Under the pieces are notes generated by a model. That model saw nothing but the letters and a program-made list of their open reading frames with translations. It was not told the origin of the DNA and did not search any database. Source: an uncultured Actinomycetes bacterium (lineage in GTDB: Bacteria > Actinomycetota > Acidimicrobiia > Acidimicrobiales > Ilumatobacteraceae). Taken from it: a stretch of 6,258 bases of DNA. This document shows positions 1-5,501 of this stretch, piece after piece. The translations under genes were made by a program, and so were the position numbers. Positions within the stretch are counted from its first letter, which is position 1; every line of letters starts with the position of its first letter. The DNA lies in contig CAIYHK010000280.1 of NCBI GenBank assembly GCA_903925985.1, positions 1-6,258 of the forward strand. The letters are read 5' to 3'.

Positions 1-77
1 ACTCGGTCTTGCCACACGTTTGGTGTTTCGATTACGTGGTCATCAACCGAAATGATCTGAACATCGGACCTGAGCAT
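1..77 (-). CDS. Amidohydrolase-2 family metal-dependent hydrolase (N-terminal fragment, cut by window edge)
   Basis: Only the first 25 codons are present; the gene continues past the left edge. Reading the minus strand from the ATG at 77-75 gives MLRSDVQIISVDDHVIETPN followed by VWQDR. The pattern I-I-S-V-D-D-H-V-[IV]-E-x-P-x-x-W-x-D-R is what I know as the start of amidohydrolase-2 (COG2159, ACMSD-like TIM-barrel) proteins, where the D-x-H (here D12 and H14) supplies first-strand metal ligands. These enzymes are hydrolases or decarboxylases of many carboxylic substrates. The start is supported by an AGGGGG ribosome binding site (bases 82-87 on the plus strand) four bases upstream. The gene follows the acyl-CoA ligase on the same strand after 86 bp, so co-transcription is likely. 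Substrate and full length cannot be judged from this fragment. Confidence 0.72.
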   Translation of the reverse strand, partial: MLRSDVQIISVDDHVIETPNVWQDR

Positions 78-163
78 GTTTCCCCCTGTTGGTTGGAGTA
101 GTTGCTTAGGGACGCTATCGGGCTGCACCGCGAGGCGTCTACCAACCGGAGCATTAAATCCAA
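78..163 (-). other. Intergenic spacer between acyl-CoA ligase and amidohydrolase gene
   Basis: This 86-base gap lies between two minus-strand genes. It contains the amidohydrolase ribosome binding site (plus-strand CCCCCT at 82-87). The only secondary structure I see is a 6-bp complementarity, GGTTGG at 91-96 with CCAACC at 142-147, with a 45-base loop and no T-run, so I do not call a terminator. An internal promoter is possible, but no clear -35/-10 pair is visible. Confidence 0.5.
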
Positions 164-1768
164 TTACCGAAATTCATTCTTGAGCTGTGCTCGTAGCTCA
201 AACTTCTTCACTTTGCCACTCATCGCGCGGGGGAAATCAGGAACCACGATTATCCGTTCTGGAGTTTTCTGGCGGGCCACCTTCTCGGACACGAAATGGC
301 TTTGAACTTCAGCAAGGTTGAGACTGCCACCTGGTCGTAGAACCACAAATGCACAAACTCGCTCGCCGTACTTATCATCAGGCATACCAACCACTGCAGC
401 CTCGGCTACCGATGGATGGCGCGCAAGGATGTCCTCGACTTCTTTGGACGCGATGTTTTCACCGCCGCGAATGATCACGTCTTTCTTGCGATCGGTGATT
501 GTCAAGTAACCATCTGCATCAATACGACCGATATCGCCGGTCAAGAACCAACCCCCAGGCAAGAACGAGACTGCATCGAGAGCGGAATCCCGATATCCGA
601 TGAACTGCTCTGGTCCACGAACTGCAATCTCACCTTCGGCACCTACAGGCACATCGTTGTAATCATCATCTACAAAACGCACTTCATTTCCTGGCGTTAG
701 TCGGCCATCGGTGTGCATTCGCTTGTCCAAAGGATCATCTGGCGTGCCAGTGGTGACCACTGGGTGCTCACTCGATCCATAGGCGCGATATACAAATAGC
801 CCGCGGTTGTGACTCTCTTCGACCAGTGCGGGAGGCACACTTGCAGCACCGACCATGTAATTGCGGATTGAAGTTATGTCGCGTCCATGTGCAGTCGCTG
901 AATCCATCAACGTGCGAAGAAAAATTGGTGCACCAGAAGTGTTGGTAACTCCATATCTTTCGACAAGCATTGACGCGTCGTCTGAGTTCCACTGGTCCAT
1001 CAAAATCATGTTCACACCGAATACGAACATCCTCAGTTGAGAGAGCACACCAGCAATGTGGCCGGCAGGGAACGCGGCCAATGCAACGGATCTTCCGGCT
1101 GTGTAGAGAAACGCTTCGATTGATTTGATCTCAGCAAGGAGAGTGTTGTGAGTGTGCTGCACACCTTTTGGTTCGGCAGTGGTGCCAGATGTATAGACGA
1201 TTACACACACTTGATCTGGGTCTCCCACGTGTGGATCAATCGGAGTGTCGGTCACGAGTGACGACCACGGCACGCCGATTCGGCCCGAATCATCACCAAT
1301 GATGATTACATGCTCAATGTCGGTGGCCTCCCGAACCTCGTTGATTCGCTCTTCATAGTTGATGTTGCGCCACGCTGCAGGGGCAACGAGAGCCTTGGCA
1401 CCAGATTGGTGCAAGATAAAACCGACTTCGGCAGCTCCGTATATATGGATGATTGGAACGATGACTAGCCCAAGGTGCATTGCGGCTTGGTAGGTGACCA
1501 CACCCTCCAGCCAGTTCGGCACCTGGACACCAATGACGTCGCCCTCTTTGAGCCCTAGCGCGCGCAGACCGGTAGCCAAACGCCTACTCAGGTCTGCCAT
1601 TTCTCCAAGGGTTGCTTCGCGAGGATTCTCGTCACTGTGAAAGATCATCCTTACGTCGGAGTGTTGAGCGGCACCTGCGAGCATTTCCTGGCTGAGCGTG
1701 CGAGCACCGTAGAAGCCCATGTCGTACCAACGCTGACGAAGCGTTGCCAGATCTGATTGTCGATCCAT
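164..1768 (-). CDS. AMP-forming acyl-CoA synthetase, cyclohexanecarboxylate-CoA ligase-like
   Basis: ANL-superfamily enzyme of 534 residues that would activate a carboxylic acid with ATP and join it to coenzyme A in the cytoplasm. Numbered from the chosen ATG, the phosphate-binding A3 motif YTSGTTAEPKG is at 192-202, the A5 motif YGSSE at 330-334, the A7 TGD at 410-412, the A8 hinge around D426-R427 followed by GGENI at 435-439, and the A10 catalytic lysine is K519 in SGK near the C-terminus. All core motifs are intact and the length is normal. YGSSEHP followed by a DDP and TDGR segment reminds me of proteins annotated as cyclohexanecarboxylate-CoA ligases, but the acid is uncertain. I chose the ATG at 1768 because GGGGG lies just upstream (1772-1776). 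The frame stays open to another ATG at 1843 (559 residues), but that extension is unlike the family and would fill the divergent promoter region. The downstream partner is an amidohydrolase-2 gene. Confidence 0.9.
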   Translation of the reverse strand: MDRQSDLATLRQRWYDMGFYGARTLSQEMLAGAAQHSDVRMIFHSDENPREATLGEMADLSRRLATGLRALGLKEGDVIGVQVPNWLEGVVTYQAAMHLGLVIVPIIHIYGAAEVGFILHQSGAKALVAPAAWRNINYEERINEVREATDIEHVIIIGDDSGRIGVPWSSLVTDTPIDPHVGDPDQVCVIVYTSGTTAEPKGVQHTHNTLLAEIKSIEAFLYTAGRSVALAAFPAGHIAGVLSQLRMFVFGVNMILMDQWNSDDASMLVERYGVTNTSGAPIFLRTLMDSATAHGRDITSIRNYMVGAASVPPALVEESHNRGLFVYRAYGSSEHPVVTTGTPDDPLDKRMHTDGRLTPGNEVRFVDDDYNDVPVGAEGEIAVRGPEQFIGYRDSALDAVSFLPGGWFLTGDIGRIDADGYLTITDRKKDVIIRGGENIASKEVEDILARHPSVAEAAVVGMPDDKYGERVCAFVVLRPGGSLNLAEVQSHFVSEKVARQKTPERIIVVPDFPRAMSGKVKKFELRAQLKNEFR

Positions 1769-1778
1769 GTTCCCCCGT

Positions 1779-1795
1779 ATCACGCGATGCGAGAT
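1779..1795. repeat. Imperfect 17-bp inverted repeat upstream of the ligase start
   Basis: ATCACGC at 1779-1785 and GCGAGAT at 1789-1795 are complementary at 6 of 7 positions around a 3-base centre (GAT). The size suits a dimeric regulator half-site pair, and it lies 11 bases upstream of the ligase start codon, in the likely 5' leader. It is short enough to arise by chance, and no regulator gene is in view. Confidence 0.2.
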
Positions 1796-1852
1796 CGATG
1801 TTAGGACGTTGAAGGAACAAAACTCGCCGCGCACTTGTTGCATACATTGTTC

Positions 1853-1858
1853 AAGGAG
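1853..1858 (+). promoter_or_regulatory. Ribosome binding site of the pirin gene
   Basis: AAGGAG sits five bases before the ATG at 1864. It is a near-perfect Shine-Dalgarno sequence and fixes the pirin start at this ATG. Confidence 0.85.
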
Positions 1859-1863
1859 TCAAA

Positions 1864-2826
1864 ATGCCAGCTATCAACATCGACGACACTCTCGTTCTTC
1901 CACGAATGTCTGAGCCAGATCCTGCAGTATCGCGCGAGCGGCCGGTAGCGAAGATCACTCCTGGCCGCCGCGGTGTTGAGGGAGCGGGGTTCCCGGTATA
2001 CCGAGGATTCGCTGGATTGACTTTTGCCGACATCGACCCATTTCTGATGCTCGACCAACTCGGCCCCGTGCTGAATGGACCACTTGAAACCCAAGGTGCG
2101 CCGTGGCATCCGCACCGTGGATTCGAGACCGTGACTTATGTGATTGATGGCGAAGTCGCACATCACGACTCGCACGGTGGTGGTGGTGTGATTGGTAGTG
2201 GTGATACGCAGTGGATGACTGCTGGTGCTGGCGTGCTGCACGACGAGATGCCAACCGAGCGAATCTGGAAAGAGGGCGGATGGCAGCACGGAATTCAGCT
2301 TTGGGTCAATCTTCCAAGCGCACTCAAGTTTTCGCCGCCGCGCTATCAGCCTCTTCTGGCAACGGAACTCGAATTAGCGACCAGTCACGACGGTGGAGCG
2401 CTTGTTCGAGTCATTGCTGGTGAGGCTGGTGGTATCAAAGGTCCGGGCTCTACTCACACACCGATTTCAATTGTCCATGTTTCGTTAGCTCCAGGTGCTC
2501 AGGCACGAATTCCGTGGAACAGCAATTTCAATTCAATGATCTACATGCTGACTGGCACCGCCACCGTTGGCGCTGAACGTCGAGTTCTACCGGCGCACCA
2601 TGTTGCTTTGCTGGGTGCGGGAGATCACATTGCGATTCAAGCTGATGACATCCAACCGACTAATCCATGGGATACCGAAAAAGCAGAGTTTTTGTTGCTC
2701 GGTGGTCAACCAATTGGTGAGCCGGTGGTGCAGTACGGGCCGTTTGTGATGAATACCGAAGCTGAAATTCGTCAGGCTTTTGAGGATTACCAGGCCGGTC
2801 GACTCGGGACCATTCCCACTAACTAG
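1864..2826 (+). CDS. Pirin family protein (bicupin)
   Basis: Complete 320-residue member of the pirin family, a metal-binding bicupin. The N-terminal cupin (about 35-150) has HPHRGFETVTY at 82-92 and LHDEMP at 125-130. By comparison with human pirin, whose iron ligands are two histidines two apart, then a histidine and a glutamate, the ligands here should be H82, H84, H126 and E128, with matching spacing. The C-terminal pirin domain (about 200-310) ends in the family signature EPVVQYGPFVMNTEAEI. Some bacterial pirins have quercetin 2,3-dioxygenase activity and others have regulatory roles; the sequence does not decide between these. The protein has roughly 25 more N-terminal residues than human pirin, but the strong AAGGAG site supports this start. 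It is divergent from the acyl-CoA ligase and convergent, 4 bp apart, with the Nudix gene, so it is probably monocistronic. Confidence 0.95.
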   Translation: MPAINIDDTLVLPRMSEPDPAVSRERPVAKITPGRRGVEGAGFPVYRGFAGLTFADIDPFLMLDQLGPVLNGPLETQGAPWHPHRGFETVTYVIDGEVAHHDSHGGGGVIGSGDTQWMTAGAGVLHDEMPTERIWKEGGWQHGIQLWVNLPSALKFSPPRYQPLLATELELATSHDGGALVRVIAGEAGGIKGPGSTHTPISIVHVSLAPGAQARIPWNSNFNSMIYMLTGTATVGAERRVLPAHHVALLGAGDHIAIQADDIQPTNPWDTEKAEFLLLGGQPIGEPVVQYGPFVMNTEAEIRQAFEDYQAGRLGTIPTN

Positions 2827-2830
2827 CTAC

Positions 2831-3361
2831 TCACACACCGAGAAGATTCAAACGAATCAACGCCGCGGTGGGTGCGAGATCCGCAACACCGTCGGGCAGT
2901 GAATCAAGATCAAACCAGCGCACTACCGTGCCTTCTTCGCCGACGAGCGGGAGATTGGTGTCAGCAAAGTACGCCCACGCAACATTCCAGTGCATGTGTG
3001 GCTCGGGATGGGTTGACATTGCGGAATGAACGATCATTACTGAGTCGGTAGCGGGTGACAGATTCAGTCCAGATTCTTCGAACAACTCACGCGTTGCCGC
3101 ATCGTGGGTGGTTTCACCAACCTCGACATGACCACCAGGGTTGCACCAACCCAAACGTGGATGGTGAAGAAGCACGAGTTGCGTTAGCTCTGAGTCAAAC
3201 ACCCAAGCTGTTGCGCAAACATGACCACGCTCACCGTCGTTGCCACGCATTGCTGATAGGAGTGCAGCGGAAGCACTGGTTGGAATGCGAGTCAGTTCAA
3301 TCTCTGCAGCGATCACAGGATGAATTCCTGGAACATCAATTGTTGGGTGGGGGAAGCCCAT
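2831..3361 (-). CDS. Nudix hydrolase, downstream of folE
   Basis: Complete 176-residue Nudix-fold pyrophosphohydrolase. The Nudix box matches the consensus G-x5-E-x7-R-E-U-x-E-E-x-G-U exactly at residues 77-99: G77, E83, R91, E92, L93, E95, E96, G98, L99. E92, E95 and E96 should bind the catalytic magnesium. The preceding segment LLHHPRLGWCNPGG resembles a widespread Nudix subgroup of unassigned substrate. The ATG at 3361 lies 13 bases after the folE stop codon on the same strand, which makes a two-gene operon likely. No good Shine-Dalgarno precedes this ATG, so translation may be coupled to folE. Because FolE produces dihydroneopterin triphosphate, the neighbourhood suggests, but does not prove, that this enzyme removes pyrophosphate from that compound, as NudB does in E. 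coli. A housecleaning nucleotide hydrolase is the main alternative. Confidence 0.93.
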   Translation of the reverse strand: MGFPHPTIDVPGIHPVIAAEIELTRIPTSASAALLSAMRGNDGERGHVCATAWVFDSELTQLVLLHHPRLGWCNPGGHVEVGETTHDAATRELFEESGLNLSPATDSVMIVHSAMSTHPEPHMHWNVAWAYFADTNLPLVGEEGTVVRWFDLDSLPDGVADLAPTAALIRLNLLGV

Positions 3362-3374
3362 GGCGTTTTCGAAA

Positions 3375-3950
3375 TCAGTTGGAGCGGTTTACGAATGCCA
3401 TGGCCTCGGCACGCGCCACGGGATCGGTGCGGTAGATACCGCGGACCGCAGAAGTCACTGTGCGCGTGTGCGGTTTACGCACTCCACGAATTCCCATGCA
3501 CGTGTGTTCTGCCTCAACTACGACAAGAACACCCGACGGTTTCAACATTCTGTCCATGGCATCGGCGAGCTGACTCGTTATCCGCTCTTGCACCTGGAGT
3601 CGGCGGGCATATCCCTCAACCAACCGCGCAAGTTTTGATAGCCCTGTAAATCTCCCCGTTGCGCCGGGCAGATACGCAATGTGTGCGACTCCACTGAATG
3701 GAAGCATGTGGTGCTCACACATTGAAGTGAATTCAATATCGCGAACCATGACCATTTCATCGTGGTCAATCTCGAAGGTGCGCTCAAGGTGACGGCTTGG
3801 ATCATCAGACATACCGCTCAACAACTCGGACCACATCCGCGTTACGCGTGATGGAGTATCTAGGAGTCCTTCGCGGTCTGGATCTTCACCAACGGCAATC
3901 AGTAATTCCCTGACAGCGGCTTCGGCACGCTTTGCATCTATCTCAGGCAC
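3375..3950 (-). CDS. folE: GTP cyclohydrolase I
   Basis: Complete 191-residue GTP cyclohydrolase I (EC 3.5.4.16), which converts GTP to 7,8-dihydroneopterin triphosphate and formate, the first step toward folate and other pterins. The core motif MCEHHMLPF at 77-85 holds zinc ligands C78 and H81 plus the catalytic-site H80. EAEHTCMGIRG at 146-156 holds H149 and the third zinc ligand, C151. The GLSKLARLVEGYARR segment at 103-117 is also typical. The length matches the short bacterial type (about 190 residues). The initiator is GTG (3950-3948): the codon two positions upstream in frame is TGA, so no earlier start is possible. No clear Shine-Dalgarno sequence precedes it. It is the first gene of a probable pair with the Nudix hydrolase and diverges from livG. 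No other folate gene is in the window. Confidence 0.97.
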   Translation of the reverse strand: MPEIDAKRAEAAVRELLIAVGEDPDREGLLDTPSRVTRMWSELLSGMSDDPSRHLERTFEIDHDEMVMVRDIEFTSMCEHHMLPFSGVAHIAYLPGATGRFTGLSKLARLVEGYARRLQVQERITSQLADAMDRMLKPSGVLVVVEAEHTCMGIRGVRKPHTRTVTSAVRGIYRTDPVARAEAMAFVNRSN

Positions 3951-4034
3951 GTTTCAATACTTGCATAGCGACCATTCTGGAGATTCATCTGGCTACGACT
4001 GCTAGCGTTTCGGGCGTTGTGAGAGGGATCGCTG
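3951..4034. promoter_or_regulatory. Divergent promoter region between folE and livG
   Basis: The 84-base spacer between two outward-facing genes should contain promoters for folE and for the liv operon. The livG ribosome binding site is at its right end. A TAGCGT at 4003-4008 fits the loose actinobacterial -10 pattern TAnnnT on the plus strand, but no convincing -35 sits at the right distance. I see no inverted repeat that would mark an operator. Confidence 0.4.
4021..4027 (+). promoter_or_regulatory. Ribosome binding site of livG
   Basis: GAGAGGG ends seven bases before the ATG at 4035 and supports that start codon. Confidence 0.65.
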
Positions 4035-4796
4035 ATGGACCTGCTGAAAGTTGACGGCGTCACAGTCGAGTTTGGCGGCATTGTTGCTTTGTCTGGGCTC
4101 ACGTTCAATGTGCAACAAGGTGACATCTGTGGGTTGATCGGCCCCAACGGTGCAGGCAAAACAACCGTTTTCAATGTTCTCAGCCGTATTTACGTACCAA
4201 CACGAGGCTCTGTCACCTTTGACGGTGTTGATCTGCTCGGCGTAGAAGCCCACGACATTGCCAAGCTGGGGATCGGCCGCACTTTTCAAAATCTTGCGCT
4301 GTTCCCATCGATGTCATTGCTTGAGAACGTGATGGTTGGAGCACACAGTAAGGGTCGTGTCGGTTTCGTGCGGGCGATTACCCGGTTTGGTGTGCGTCGT
4401 GAGGATCGGCAACTCCGCGAAACATCAATGGCTCTCCTCGAAGCATTTGGGCTCGCGCAGTTGGCAGCTCACCCTGCAGCCGGGCTGCCATTTGGAACCC
4501 TGAAGCGGGTTGAGATTGCTCGGGCACTCGCTGCCAAACCGAAATTCGTATTGCTGGACGAACCAGCGTCGGGTCTCACACACTCTGAGGTTGACGAGCT
4601 CGCCGACACACTTGTCCGCGTGCGAAAAGACTTCAATCTGACGATGCTGTTGGTTGAGCACCACATGTCGATGGTGATGAAGGTGTCCGACAAGATTGTT
4701 GTCATGGAGTTCGGACGCAAAATCGCCGAGGGGACTCCTGCTGAAGTGCGAGACAACCCTGAAGTCATTCGTGCCTATCTGGGAACCGACGCATGA
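4035..4796 (+). CDS. livG: Branched-chain amino acid-type ABC transporter, ATP-binding protein LivG
   Basis: Complete 253-residue cytoplasmic ATPase of a HAAT-family importer, pairing with LivF to drive substrate uptake through LivH and LivM. Visible motifs are Walker A GPNGAGKTT at 36-44, Q-loop Q85 in GRTFQN, signature LPFGTLKR at 151-158, Walker B FVLLDEP with D175 and E176, and the H-loop histidine H209 in VEHH. The signature departs from LSGGQ, but LPYG/LSYG forms are normal for LivG. The C-terminal stretch AEGTPAEVRDNPEVIRAYLG is the typical LivG tail. It is the first liv gene here, and its stop codon overlaps the livF start in ATGA, so the two are translationally coupled. The family covers branched-chain amino acids, amides, urea and other polar substrates. 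The substrate cannot be fixed without the binding protein, so the symbol denotes family rather than proven function. Confidence 0.93.
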   Translation: MDLLKVDGVTVEFGGIVALSGLTFNVQQGDICGLIGPNGAGKTTVFNVLSRIYVPTRGSVTFDGVDLLGVEAHDIAKLGIGRTFQNLALFPSMSLLENVMVGAHSKGRVGFVRAITRFGVRREDRQLRETSMALLEAFGLAQLAAHPAAGLPFGTLKRVEIARALAAKPKFVLLDEPASGLTHSEVDELADTLVRVRKDFNLTMLLVEHHMSMVMKVSDKIVVMEFGRKIAEGTPAEVRDNPEVIRAYLGTDA

Positions 4797-5500
4797 CCGA
4801 GATTTTGCGTACCCACGACCTTCGCGCGGGCTATGGCCTTATTGAAGTGCTTCACGGAGTGAACATCAATGTTGATGCTGGAGAGATTGTTGTAGTTCTC
4901 GGTGCGAATGGTGCTGGAAAGACCACAATGATGCGTGCGATCTCAGGAATGATCCCGCGTACTGGCGTGGTTGATTTCCTTGCTGATGACATCGCACATC
5001 TTTCGGCCCACAAGGTGACCGCACGCGGTATCGCCCATGTGCCGCAGGGCCGTGGGACTTTCCCTGAGCTCACTGTTGAAGAGAATCTACGAATCGGAGC
5101 ACATTCTCGGCGCGACTCATTCGCTGCAGACATTGATTATTGGTACGGGGTGTTTCCACGCCTGCAAGAACGTCGATTGCAACGAGCTGGAAGTTTGTCT
5201 GGTGGGGAACAGCAAATGTTGGCGATTGCTCGTGCGTTGATGTCACGGCCCAAGTTGCTTCTCTGTGATGAGCCAAGCCTTGGTCTGGCACCGCTTGTGA
5301 CACGTGAGTTGTTTGAAGTCCTACAGAGACTCAATGCTGAAACGGGTCTTTCTGTGCTGTTGGTGGAGCAAAATGCCAACCTCGCACTTGAAATTGCATC
5401 GCGTGTGTATCTCCTTGAAACAGGTGAAATTGTGAGTAGTGGAACGCCTGATGAGTACATGAACAACGACGCGGTTAGAAAGTCGTATCTGGGGCACTGA
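4793..5500 (+). CDS. livF: Branched-chain amino acid-type ABC transporter, ATP-binding protein LivF
   Basis: Complete 235-residue second ATPase of the importer. Walker A is GANGAGKTT at 37-45, Q-loop Q85 is in HVPQGRG, the signature LSGGE is at 135-139, and Walker B LLLCDEP has D149 and E150. The usual H-loop histidine is replaced by Q203 in VEQNANLAL, which is characteristic of the LivF family rather than a defect. Length and the tail SSGTPDEYMNNDAVRKSYLG are typical. The ATG overlaps the livG stop by four bases, with GGGAA seven bases upstream inside livG. One base separates its stop from the livH ATG, so livG, livF and livH are almost certainly one transcript. UrtE-like urea transport ATPases are close relatives and cannot be excluded on sequence alone. 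Confidence 0.93.
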   Translation: MTEILRTHDLRAGYGLIEVLHGVNINVDAGEIVVVLGANGAGKTTMMRAISGMIPRTGVVDFLADDIAHLSAHKVTARGIAHVPQGRGTFPELTVEENLRIGAHSRRDSFAADIDYWYGVFPRLQERRLQRAGSLSGGEQQMLAIARALMSRPKLLLCDEPSLGLAPLVTRELFEVLQRLNAETGLSVLLVEQNANLALEIASRVYLLETGEIVSSGTPDEYMNNDAVRKSYLGH

Positions 5501-5501
5501 C

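Larger units (their letters stand above)
1769..1863. promoter_or_regulatory. Divergent promoter region between acyl-CoA ligase and pirin genes
   Basis: This 95-base spacer separates two genes read outward, so it should carry both promoters. It contains the ligase ribosome binding site (1772-1776, minus strand) and the pirin one (1853-1858, plus strand). I looked for -35/-10 pairs on both strands and found none I would defend. If the ligase used its upstream ATG at 1843, this spacer would shrink to 20 bases, which argues against that start. Confidence 0.5.

Noticed and set aside
91..147. GGTTGG/CCAACC complementarity between ligase and amidohydrolase genes
   Set aside because: A 6-bp stem with a 45-base loop and no T-run is expected by chance and does not resemble a terminator or riboswitch.
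1769..1843. N-terminal extension of the acyl-CoA ligase to the ATG at 1843
   Set aside because: The 25 extra residues do not resemble the family N-terminus, no ribosome binding site precedes that ATG, and it would consume the spacer needed for two divergent promoters.
1835..1851. TTGTT repeated 12 bp apart upstream of pirin
   Set aside because: Five-base direct repeats are common by chance, and the element overlaps no recognisable promoter.
1801..2289. Long minus-strand open frame (162 codons) opposite the pirin gene
   Set aside because: It lies antisense to the clearly conserved pirin metal-binding cupin, its translation shows no recognisable domain, and its composition looks like a shadow frame.
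2845..2858. Perfect 5-bp inverted repeat GATTC-AAAC-GAATC near the pirin/Nudix junction, considered as a terminator
   Set aside because: The stem is short and AT-rich, has no following T-run on either strand, and lies inside the Nudix coding sequence.
4485..4508. Degenerate ABC signature in LivG (LPFGT instead of LSGGQ)
   Set aside because: This variant is normal in the LivG family and does not indicate loss of function.
5393..5404. Missing H-loop histidine in LivF (glutamine in VEQN, near the end of the ATPase domain)
   Set aside because: VEQN is the usual LivF sequence, so it is not an unusual mutation.
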